Shown here piece after piece: positions 26,423-33,703 of a stretch of DNA of 43,591 nt. Made by a program: the position numbers and the translations under genes. The stretch's first letter is position 1. The number at the start of each line of letters is the position of its first letter. Source of the DNA: an uncultured Hyphomicrobiales bacterium (lineage in GTDB: Bacteria > Pseudomonadota > Alphaproteobacteria > Rhizobiales > Beijerinckiaceae). A model generated the notes under the pieces. The model ran no database searches, was not told the origin of the DNA, and worked only from the letters and a program-made list of their open reading frames with translations. The stretch lies in assembly GCA_903884435.1 (NCBI GenBank), contig CAISEY010000402.1, positions 1-43,591 on the forward strand. Reading direction: 5' to 3'.

Positions 26423-27589
26423 ATGCACACGATGCATCCGGTTCTCAAGCGCGGCGGCCTGTTCTGGGACCGCGATTTGCTGCCGCCGCGCGCCTACGAG
26501 GAGCGCTTCGCGAGGATTCAGGCCGCCATCGCGGCCCGCGGCGACGACGCCTGGCTGATCTTCGGCGACGTCGAGCGTTATGGCGCGCTCGCCTGGTTCA
26601 GCAATTTCCTGCCGCGCACGCGCTCGGCCATCGCGCTCGTGCCGGCGCGCGGGGCGCCCTCCCTGCTCATCAGCGTCGGGCTTCGCGACGTGCCCGCGGC
26701 GAAGACGCTGACCTGGATCGACGACGTGCGCCCGTTCACGCGACTGCCGCGCACGCTCACGGGACTGATCGAGGAAAAGGGGCTCGCGTCGGCGCGCGTC
26801 GGACTCGCCTGCGTCGAGGAACTTCTCTCCATCAAGGACTGGAGCGAGATCGAGGCGGCTCTGCCATCGGCGCGTTTCGTCACGCGCACCGCCGAGGTCG
26901 CGGCCTTGCGGGCCAGCAAGGACGACTGCGAATTCGCGGCCCTGCGCCAGGCGGCGGAGGTCGTGTCCGGCGGCCTCGATCTGTGCGCCGGACTGCTGAA
27001 GCCTGGCGTCAACCTGCGCGTGGCGCTGTCGCGCGTGGAGCGGCATGTTCGCGCCCACGCGGCGGAAGACGCGCGGATCATGCAGGCCGCCGGTCGTCAC
27101 GCGAGCATCGCGCTGCGCCCGCTGGAAGACCATGAATTGCGCGAGGGCGAGGTCGTGATGGTTTATCTCGCGGCGGAAGTGCAGCGCTACTGGGCCGAGG
27201 AAGCGCGCACCTTCGTGCTGGGGGCCGCCTCCGCGAACATGCGCCGCCTCGCCGACCGGGCGACGGCGGCGCTCGACGCGATGACGGACCTCTCGGCGGC
27301 GGGCGTCGCCGTGGACCAGATCGCCCGCGCCGCGGACGCGGCGCTCGAAACCGACCATTTGCGCCTCTCGGCGCGCGGCTATGGCTATGGCTCCGGGATC
27401 GGCCTCGACGCCGGGGAGGCGCCATCCATTACTGGCGAGTCCGGCGACGTTCTGCCGGCGCGCGCCGCGCTCGCGTTGCGCGTCGTCGCCCATGAAACAG
27501 GCGCGGGAATCGCGCTGGCGCGCACGCTGCATTTGCGCGACGACGGCAAGCACGTGTTTGGCCGGCCGTCGTTGCTGGAGCTTCCCTGA
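26423..27589 (+). CDS. second M24-fold protein, metal-site residues absent
   Basis: Protein of 388 residues related to Xaa-Pro peptidases and creatinase. It begins one base after the preceding stop (TGACATG). The N-terminal domain has DAWLIFGDVERYGALAWFSN, and the C-terminal domain begins near ELAALRASKDD-type wording (AALRASKDDCEFAALRQAAE). The catalytic centre is strongly changed: VYLAAEVQRYWAEEARTFVL has no Asp pair, GYGYGSGIGLDAGEAPS lacks the usual histidine, and the final glutamates are not seen. It may be a non-catalytic partner of the first M24 protein or use another chemistry. It ends the plus-strand operon, 10 bases from a convergent permease. Confidence 0.78.
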   Translation: MHTMHPVLKRGGLFWDRDLLPPRAYEERFARIQAAIAARGDDAWLIFGDVERYGALAWFSNFLPRTRSAIALVPARGAPSLLISVGLRDVPAAKTLTWIDDVRPFTRLPRTLTGLIEEKGLASARVGLACVEELLSIKDWSEIEAALPSARFVTRTAEVAALRASKDDCEFAALRQAAEVVSGGLDLCAGLLKPGVNLRVALSRVERHVRAHAAEDARIMQAAGRHASIALRPLEDHELREGEVVMVYLAAEVQRYWAEEARTFVLGAASANMRRLADRATAALDAMTDLSAAGVAVDQIARAADAALETDHLRLSARGYGYGSGIGLDAGEAPSITGESGDVLPARAALALRVVAHETGAGIALARTLHLRDDGKHVFGRPSLLELP

Positions 27590-27599
27590 TCGCGCTGCG

Positions 27600-28403
27600 T
27601 CAGGAGCGCCAGTGGGCGACCCTGGCCTCGAGGCGGGCGAGCAGCGACATCAGCAGGATCGAGGCGCCCGCGAGCACGAAGACGCCCGTGAACAGGGTCG
27701 GCATGTCGTAGGATTCCGCCGAGAACCAGATCATGTTGCCAATGCCGGCCTCGGAGCCAAAAATCTCCGAGATCAGCACGCCCGCGAGCCCGCGCGCGAC
27801 GGCGATGCGCATCCCCGCGATGACGAAGGGGCAGGCGTTCGGCAACAAAACCGACGTAATGAGCTGGCGCCGGCTGGCGCCGAAGGCGATCGCGGCTTCC
27901 GTCAGGTCCTTGCTGGTGGAGCGCACGCCGAGACTCGTGTTCACCGCGACCGGGAAAAACGCCTCGATGAAGATGATGACGATCTTCGAGTAAATGCCGA
28001 TGCCCATCAGCACCACGAAAATGGGCGCCAGCGCGATCATCGGCGTCGCGTAAAGCGCGCCGACCCAGGGCTCGACGTAGCGAGCGAAGGCGCAGTTCAG
28101 CGCCAGCGCGACGCCCAGCGCGACGCCGAACACGACCGCGGCGACGTAGCCGAGCGCGAACTCGGTTCCACTCACCTGGAAATTGTTCCACAGCGCGCCA
28201 TTCTGCGCCAGTTTCCAGGCCCTCGCGGCGATGGAGGTCAGCGGGGCGAAGACGAGATCGCTCTTGATGACGTAGATCGCGAGCACCTGCCACAGAATGG
28301 CGACGCCCGCGATCGACACGACGGTGCGCAAGCGGTCCGGCGCGCAGAGGCGGGCGACAAGGCCGCGAGACCCTTCGCCGTCGTCCTCAGTCCCGGAAGC
28401 CAT
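27600..28403 (-). CDS. ABC transporter permease, SsuC/TauC type
   Basis: Inner-membrane permease of 267 residues with about six spans. The EAA loop reads STSKDLTEAAIAFGASRRQL followed by ITSVLLPNACPFVIAGMRI. Its start overlaps the end of the amidohydrolase gene by 17 bases, and GCGAGG precedes the ATG. Only one permease is encoded, so it probably works as a homodimer with the ATPase at 29394-30212 and the receptor at 30215-31267, which lie on the other strand across a divergent promoter region. The complete importer is thus split into two transcripts. Confidence 0.88.
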   Translation of the reverse strand: MASGTEDDGEGSRGLVARLCAPDRLRTVVSIAGVAILWQVLAIYVIKSDLVFAPLTSIAARAWKLAQNGALWNNFQVSGTEFALGYVAAVVFGVALGVALALNCAFARYVEPWVGALYATPMIALAPIFVVLMGIGIYSKIVIIFIEAFFPVAVNTSLGVRSTSKDLTEAAIAFGASRRQLITSVLLPNACPFVIAGMRIAVARGLAGVLISEIFGSEAGIGNMIWFSAESYDMPTLFTGVFVLAGASILLMSLLARLEARVAHWRS

Positions 28404-29280
28404 AAAGCCTCGCGGGATTGTCGACGAGAATCTTCCGGATCAGCGTCGCGTCGTAATCGACGTAGCGATACAGAAGCTCGACCGGCTCGGCGTCGTTCAT
28501 CATGCGTTTCGGCCATTGCGGATGCGGCCAGTCGGTGCCCCACACCGTGCGATCGGGCGCCGCTGCGATCAGCGCCGCGCCGAAGGGCACGGCGTCGTCC
28601 CAGCCCTTCTCCATCGGCGAATCGCGGTTGCCGTTCGAGGCCAGCAGCCACCAGTTCTGGTTCTTCAGCATTTCCAGCATGAACTTGACCGCCGGTTGAT
28701 CCAGCCCGCGGTCGAAATGAACATGCCCCATGTGCTCGATCATCATCGGCACGTCCTTCACGCGCCGCAGCATCGCCTCGTGTTCGATCAGATCGTCGGC
28801 GACGACGTGCAGACGCGCGTGCCAGCCGATTTCGCGCAAGCGGTCGAAGACGCGCTCCACCGCGTTCTTGCCGGGCGTCATCGTGAGATACTTGACGAAA
28901 TTGATGCGCGCCGCGTTGACGCCCGCCGCCGAGAGACGCGCGACTTCCGCGTCCGAGACCGTGTCGTCGAGATTGGCCGTGCCGCGATAGTTGGCGCGTT
29001 CCGGATGTTTTTCCAGCGTGTCGAGCAACAGGCGGTGATCGGAGCCGTAAATGGCGCTGTGCACGATCACGCCACGCTTGAAGCCGAGCGCCTCGTGAAC
29101 GCCGAGCGCGTGATCGAAGGTCGCGTCGATCGGAGGATAGGGCGGCGAGGGACGCGTGGGATAAAGCGCCGCGGGCGCGTAAATGTGAAACTGGCAATCG
29201 CAGCTTCCCGCGGGAGGCGCGGGCGATGGCATGCGCGGATCGCGATCCCACTCGAAAAAAGGTCCGGAACGCGCGGCCAT
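28387..29280 (-). CDS. LigI-like amidohydrolase with a His-to-Gln change
   Basis: Metal-dependent TIM-barrel hydrolase of 297 residues, a paralogue of the one at 6961-7848. The usual HxH at strand 1 reads DCQFHIYAP (Gln30, His32), and the conserved aspartate is Asp250 in WGTDWPH. IEHMGHVHFDRG and the ending ILVDNPARLYGF are typical of the lactonase subgroup. Loss of the first His may alter or remove metal binding; some family members act with a weak or absent metal, so activity is possible. GGAGGAAAC precedes the ATG. It is translationally linked to the permease and divergent from the ATPase gene. Confidence 0.82.
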   Translation of the reverse strand: MAARSGPFFEWDRDPRMPSPAPPAGSCDCQFHIYAPAALYPTRPSPPYPPIDATFDHALGVHEALGFKRGVIVHSAIYGSDHRLLLDTLEKHPERANYRGTANLDDTVSDAEVARLSAAGVNAARINFVKYLTMTPGKNAVERVFDRLREIGWHARLHVVADDLIEHEAMLRRVKDVPMMIEHMGHVHFDRGLDQPAVKFMLEMLKNQNWWLLASNGNRDSPMEKGWDDAVPFGAALIAAAPDRTVWGTDWPHPQWPKRMMNDAEPVELLYRYVDYDATLIRKILVDNPARLYGFRD

Positions 29281-29320
29281 GTTTCCTCCCGACCGGCGGT
29301 CAGGCGCCGGAAATCCGCGA

Positions 29321-29354
29321 AAACTTGACCCGCGCTCCCGCTCAAGTCAAGTTT
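29321..29354. promoter_or_regulatory. perfect 9-bp inverted repeat in divergent control region
   Basis: AAACTTGAC (29321-29329) and GTCAAGTTT (29346-29354) are exact inverted copies separated by 16 bases. They lie in the 113 bases between the amidohydrolase-permease operon and the ATPase-receptor operon. Each arm carries a TTGAC -35 core pointing toward the opposite arm. Symmetry and position suggest an operator that controls both halves of the split importer. Confidence 0.55.
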
Positions 29355-29393
29355 CCGCCCACGATAAAACAGGGCGGAGCGCGCGGTAACCGG

Positions 29394-30212
29394 ATGGTCG
29401 CGAAACTGACGATAGAAAATGTTTCGCACGCGTTCGGTTCGCCTGGCGGGCGTCGCGCCCTGCGCGTTCTCGACGACGTTTCGCTGTCGGTCGAGGCCGG
29501 CGAATTCATTTCCGTCATCGGCGCGAGCGGCTCCGGCAAGACGACGCTGCTGCGCGTCATCGCCGGGCTCGAATCGCCTTCCGCGGGCGCGGTGCTCGTC
29601 GATGGCGAGAAACGGTCCGGCCCCGGCGGCAAGATGGGCGTCGTGTTCCAGCGCGACTCGCTCTGGCCATGGCGTTCGGTGCTGGAAAACGCGACCTTCG
29701 GCCTCGAAATGCGCGGAGTGAACAAGGCGGAAGCCGGCGCGAAGGCGATGCGCTACATCGAGATGGTGGGCCTTGGCGGATTCGAGACCTGGTATCCACA
29801 CCAGCTTTCCGGCGGAATGCGCCAGCGCGTCAATCTCGCGCGCGCCCTGACGATCGAGCCGGACATTCTGCTGATGGACGAGCCCTTCGCCGCCCTCGAC
29901 GCGCAGACGCGCGAGATCATGCAGCTCGAACTGACGCGCGTCTGGCGCGACACGGGCAAGACGATTCTCTTCGTCACGCACCAGATCGACGAAGCGGTGT
30001 TCTTGTCGGACCGGGTCGTCACGCTCTCGGCGCGGCCTGGCGCGGTGCGCGCGACAACCGTTATCGACATTCCGAGGCCACGCGACCTGCGCACCAAGCG
30101 CACGCCCGAATTCCAGGCCTATGTCGGCGACCTCTGGGAGTTGATCGAGGCGGAAGTCATGAAGAGTTTCAACGCGCGCGCCCCGGCGGCGCCCGCGTCG
30201 ACAGGGAGCTGA
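29394..30212 (+). CDS. ABC transporter ATP-binding protein, SsuB/TauB type
   Basis: ATPase of 272 residues. Walker A is GASGSGKT (43-50), then FQRDSLWPW at the Q-loop, LSGGMRQR as signature, ILLMDEPFAALD as Walker B and D-loop, and FVTHQIDEAVF with the switch histidine. I chose ATG 29394 because starts further upstream would place the inverted repeat and promoters inside the gene and add unrelated sequence. The binding-protein gene starts 2 bases after its stop. It completes the importer together with the permease across the divergent region. Confidence 0.9.
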   Translation: MVAKLTIENVSHAFGSPGGRRALRVLDDVSLSVEAGEFISVIGASGSGKTTLLRVIAGLESPSAGAVLVDGEKRSGPGGKMGVVFQRDSLWPWRSVLENATFGLEMRGVNKAEAGAKAMRYIEMVGLGGFETWYPHQLSGGMRQRVNLARALTIEPDILLMDEPFAALDAQTREIMQLELTRVWRDTGKTILFVTHQIDEAVFLSDRVVTLSARPGAVRATTVIDIPRPRDLRTKRTPEFQAYVGDLWELIEAEVMKSFNARAPAAPASTGS

Positions 30213-30214
30213 AC

Positions 30215-31267
30215 ATGCGTTTGTCCAAACACGCGGCCCGCGCGGGCGTCGTGCTCGCGTCCCTCCTGTCGCCTGCCGCCGCGTGCCGCGCGCAGGGCGA
30301 AATCCGCATGGGTTTTCTCTCGCAGGAAATCGCGCCGTTTTGCGTCAACACCGGCGCGGTGCATGAAGCTGAAATGTCGCCGTTCAGCCCCGAAAGCGGC
30401 GGCGTGAAACTCAAGAAAATCCTCGTCACCGTGTCGCAGGCGCCCGTGATGGTCAGCAACGGCGATCTCGACGTGGCCGAATGCGCCGGCCCCTCGGGCC
30501 TCGCGCAGGCCTGGAGCAAGGGCGGCAAGAACGCGGTCGTCGTTTTCGTCGGCTCCGCGAAACCGGCCTATGTGCTGATCGGCGGCAAGGGGATCAAGTC
30601 GCTCGCCGATCTCAGGGGCAAGGTCGTGGGCTCGCCGGGACCGCAATCCACCGCGACCGAGGCCAGTTCGCTCATTCTCCGTCATGGCGCGGGTCTGACG
30701 CAGGATCGTGACTACAAGCTTGTTTCCGCGGGCACGGGCGGCGCGCGCGCGGCGGCGATGGCGGCGGGCAAGATCGACGCGGTTCCGGTCTATCCGCCGT
30801 TCAGCTACCGAATGATCGACGATGGATTCAATCTCGTCGGCGACCAGGCCGATCACGTTCCGAAATACGCGTCCGGCACGATCGTCGCCAATCGCGCCTG
30901 GGCGACGAAAAACCCCGATCTTCTCGTCGCGCTGCTGAAAACCTTCCTGCGCACCGGCGAATGGTTGCGCGATCCCGGCAAGAAGGAGGAGGTCATCGCG
31001 CGGCTGGCGAAAACCGTCACCGAAGGGCCCGAGCCCATGGGCGCCGATCACGCGCGGCGTTTCTACAAGGACGTGATCGAGGCGGGCCGCGTCGCCTTCG
31101 ATGGATACGCCGACGAGGCCACGTTCCAGTCGAATCTCGACATCATGGTGGAGCGCGGCGTCATCGCGAAAGAGGACGCGCCGCCCGTGCGGGAGATCGT
31201 CGATTACACCTGGCTCAATCGCGCCCGGCGGGAGCTTGGCCTGCCGGAGATGCCGCCGATCAAATAA
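30215..31267 (+). CDS. ABC transporter substrate-binding protein, NMT1/TauA-like
   Basis: Periplasmic receptor of 350 residues with a signal peptide (MRLSKHAARAGVVLASLLSP to ACRAQG). Mature segments include VSNGDLDVAECAGPSGLAQA, IKSLADLRGKVVGSPGPQST and AAGKIDAVPVYPPFSYRMID, the class II receptor pattern. The ATG at 30215 follows the ATPase stop by two bases with AGGGAG upstream. The N-terminal lobe has QEIAPFCVNTGAVHE and a stretch around SPFSPESGG that I do not find in the other two ABC receptors here, so ligand specificity should differ. The ligand is unknown. Confidence 0.85.
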   Translation: MRLSKHAARAGVVLASLLSPAAACRAQGEIRMGFLSQEIAPFCVNTGAVHEAEMSPFSPESGGVKLKKILVTVSQAPVMVSNGDLDVAECAGPSGLAQAWSKGGKNAVVVFVGSAKPAYVLIGGKGIKSLADLRGKVVGSPGPQSTATEASSLILRHGAGLTQDRDYKLVSAGTGGARAAAMAAGKIDAVPVYPPFSYRMIDDGFNLVGDQADHVPKYASGTIVANRAWATKNPDLLVALLKTFLRTGEWLRDPGKKEEVIARLAKTVTEGPEPMGADHARRFYKDVIEAGRVAFDGYADEATFQSNLDIMVERGVIAKEDAPPVREIVDYTWLNRARRELGLPEMPPIK

Positions 31268-31363
31268 GCGAACGACACTTGCGCGAAGGCCCGAACTTTC
31301 CCATTTGTTTCCCGCGCGGCGCGCGCCGTCATTTCAGCGCCGGCGCCTGATCGGGAGACCTTC

Positions 31364-31774
31364 ATGACGGGGACCGCGAAGAACGGCGGCCAGAGCCTCA
31401 CCGGCGTCTGGCGGGGGCTCTATTCCTATCCGGGTCAGGGCGAGCCCGTTTCATTCGTCGCGACGCTGATCCAGTCGGGGAGCGCCATAAGCGGCGCGAC
31501 ACACGAGACCTGCGCCGTCTCGAACAGGCGGCGCGAAACCCTCGGCGCGTTCCTGTCCGGCGTCCGCGCCGGCGCCTCCGTGAACTTCGTCAAGAGTTAC
31601 GACGGTTCGGCCGGCTGGACCCATTCCGTCGCCTACGAAGGCGGGCTCAACGCCGACGCGACGGAAATCGACGGTCGCTGGAACATCGACGGGCGGCTCG
31701 CGGGCAAGTTCATGATGATCCGCGAGGCCGGCAAGGACATCGAGGTCCGGCGCGAGGTTCTGGAGAAAGCCTGA
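31364..31774 (+). CDS. small conserved-looking protein of unknown function
   Basis: A 136-residue soluble protein that I do not recognise. It has no signal peptide and no membrane span. The sequence alternates polar and hydrophobic residues (LTGVWRGLYSYPGQGEPVSF, DGRWNIDGRLAGKFMMIREA), as in a small beta-sheet or barrel fold. The ribosome site CGGGAG is well placed before ATG 31364, and codon use matches the neighbours, so it is likely a real gene. It stands alone between the ABC receptor and the OsmC-like gene on the same strand. Confidence 0.65.
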   Translation: MTGTAKNGGQSLTGVWRGLYSYPGQGEPVSFVATLIQSGSAISGATHETCAVSNRRRETLGAFLSGVRAGASVNFVKSYDGSAGWTHSVAYEGGLNADATEIDGRWNIDGRLAGKFMMIREAGKDIEVRREVLEKA

Positions 31775-31779
31775 CCGCC

Positions 31780-31795
31780 GGGCGCGCCGGCGCCC
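31780..31795 (+). terminator. GC hairpin after the unknown gene (weak terminator candidate)
   Basis: GGGCGC and GCGCCC flank GCCG, a perfect 6-bp hairpin six bases after the stop of the 31364 gene. Only two T follow, so termination would be weak at best. It lies immediately before a TTGACA element. Confidence 0.3.
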
Positions 31796-31801
31796 TTGAC
31801 A
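31796..31801 (+). promoter_or_regulatory. -35 element ahead of the OsmC-like gene
   Basis: TTGACA, within CCCTTGACACTCCGCCCC (31793-31810), the same 18 bases found on the minus strand ahead of the thi operon. No good -10 is visible at 17 bases (GCATCC), so only the -35 is called. Confidence 0.4.
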
Positions 31802-31853
31802 CTCCGCCCCGCGCCGCCGCATCCACTCGGGGGATACATTCCGGGAGATGGAA

Positions 31854-32363
31854 ATGGATGCCGCCGCACTTCGCGCCATGCAGGCGCCCTACAAGGATAA
31901 ATACAAGGACGCCCCCGACAGCGCCGTCATCACGCTGAAGGCGAGGGGCTCCATCGACGAATCGAAAATCGCCTGCAAGGTCGAGACCGGGCGCGCGCTC
32001 GCCGTCGCGGGCCTGCATCCGGCCACCGGCGGGTCGGGCGCGGAACTCTGCTCGGGCGACATGCTGCTCGAGGCGCTCGTCGCCTGCGCCGGCGTGACGC
32101 TGAAGGCGGTCGCCACCGCGCTGGACATTCCGCTGAAGGCGGGCGTCGTGAAGGCCGAGGGCGATCTGGATTTCCGCGGCACGCTCGGCGTCGCGAAGGA
32201 CGCGCCGGTCGGCTTCCGGGAAATCCGCCTTTCGTTCGACCTCGACACCGACGCGCCCCAGGAGAAGATCGACTCGCTGATCAAGCTCACCGAGCGCTAT
32301 TGCGTGATCTTCCAGACGCTCAACAAGCCGCCGAAACTGGCGCTGAACGTCACCCGCGTCTGA
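31854..32363 (+). CDS. OsmC family protein
   Basis: OsmC/Ohr-fold protein, 169 residues. Members reduce organic hydroperoxides with a cysteine pair. Both family cysteines are visible: LLEALVACAGVTLKAVA after GGSGAELCSGDM, and ERYCVIFQTL. The C-terminal KLALNVTRV is typical. An ATG at 31848 is also in frame, but GGGAG overlaps it too closely and is correctly spaced for 31854. It could serve detoxification of peroxides made by the neighbouring oxygenases, but it may equally be a housekeeping gene. Confidence 0.85.
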   Translation: MDAAALRAMQAPYKDKYKDAPDSAVITLKARGSIDESKIACKVETGRALAVAGLHPATGGSGAELCSGDMLLEALVACAGVTLKAVATALDIPLKAGVVKAEGDLDFRGTLGVAKDAPVGFREIRLSFDLDTDAPQEKIDSLIKLTERYCVIFQTLNKPPKLALNVTRV

Positions 32364-32445
32364 GCGGACCACCCGCGCCGGGGATCCGCCAACGGACCCC
32401 GGCGAAGGATGCCATGGCCTTCGGGCCCGGAGCGCCCGACGCCCG

Positions 32446-33693
32446 ATGTCCCTTTTCTCATCCTCGCAGCCGGCCATCCGGGTCTGGCGTCACCGCAATT
32501 TCACGCTCTATGAAATTGGCATGACGCTCTATTCCGTCACGGGCTGGATGCAGCGCGTGGGAATCGGCTGGCTTGTCTGGGAACTCACCCATTCCACCGG
32601 CTGGCTTGGAATCGTCGCCGCCGCCGATCTCGGTCCGATGATCCTGATCGCTCCGCTGGCTGGCGCCGTCGCCGACCGGATGGATTCGTGGCGGCTAACC
32701 CGCCTGTCGCAATTCCTGCTGATGATGCAGGCGATCCTGCTGGCGGTGCTGATCTTCACCAACACGATGGGAATTTTCGCGCTCCTCGCGATTTCGATCT
32801 ATGGCGGCCTGCTCTATCCATTCGCCGGCGCGGCGCGCCAGACTCTGCTGCCTCGCACCGTGCCTTACGAGGAATTCGCGCCGGCGATCGCGCTCGATTC
32901 CGCGATGTTTCAGGTGGCGCGCTTCGTCGGCCCCGCGCTCGCCGCGCTGATGATCCCGGTTTTCGGCGTCGCCGGCGCCTTCGTGATCCACGCCTGCGGC
33001 TCGGTGTTTTTCCAGAGCGTCATCGCCATGCTGAGGCTTCCCGAACAGCAACGGCGCGCGCGCGGCCGCGGCAATCTCTTTCGCGACATCGGCGCGAGCT
33101 TCGCCTATGTCCGCGCCCATCCCGGCATTGGCCCGGTGTTCCTGCTGATGACGACGGCGTCGGTCTTCATCCGGCCGGTGCAGGACATGCTGCCCGGATT
33201 CGTCGGCGCGATTTATCACGGCGGGCCGCGCGATCTCGCCTGGCTCACCTCGGGCATCGGCGTCGGCGCGATGGCGAGCGCCACGAGCATCGCGGTGCGC
33301 GGCGGCGTCTCCGGCCTGACCATGCGGATATTCGGCGGCTTCGTCGGCCTCGCCCTCTCGACGCTGGCTCTGGTCGCGACGGAGAGTTTCCTCGCGGGCG
33401 TGATCAGCGCGGGCCTGCTCGGCTACACACTCAACACCATGTCGACGAGCACCCAGGCGCTGACGCAATCGGCGGTCGACAACGACATGCGCGGCCGGGT
33501 GATGAGCCTGTACCTGCTGATTTTCCGGGGCATGCCCGCCATCGGCTCGGTGCTCGCCGGCCACGCGGCGGAATTATATGGCCTGCGAGCCACCTTCGCC
33601 GCGGGCGCCGCCGTCTGCCTCGCCATCTGGCTCTACGCCATGCCGAAACGCCACGCGATCGCCCTGGCGATGGAGGGCCGGTTGACGCGCTGA
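32446..33693 (+). CDS. MFS transporter, EntS/MFS_3-like
   Basis: Inner-membrane transporter of 415 residues with about twelve hydrophobic segments. The cytoplasmic loop after TM2 reads GAVADRMDSWRLTRLSQ, the MFS signature region, and VDNDMRGRVMSLYLLIFRGM lies in the second half, typical of the enterobactin-exporter-like subfamily. Its substrate is not predictable. It follows the OsmC-like gene by 82 bases on the same strand and is convergent with pgi (10 bases between stops). Confidence 0.87.
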   Translation: MSLFSSSQPAIRVWRHRNFTLYEIGMTLYSVTGWMQRVGIGWLVWELTHSTGWLGIVAAADLGPMILIAPLAGAVADRMDSWRLTRLSQFLLMMQAILLAVLIFTNTMGIFALLAISIYGGLLYPFAGAARQTLLPRTVPYEEFAPAIALDSAMFQVARFVGPALAALMIPVFGVAGAFVIHACGSVFFQSVIAMLRLPEQQRRARGRGNLFRDIGASFAYVRAHPGIGPVFLLMTTASVFIRPVQDMLPGFVGAIYHGGPRDLAWLTSGIGVGAMASATSIAVRGGVSGLTMRIFGGFVGLALSTLALVATESFLAGVISAGLLGYTLNTMSTSTQALTQSAVDNDMRGRVMSLYLLIFRGMPAIGSVLAGHAAELYGLRATFAAGAAVCLAIWLYAMPKRHAIALAMEGRLTR

Positions 33694-33703
33694 AAGGCTC
33701 GGC

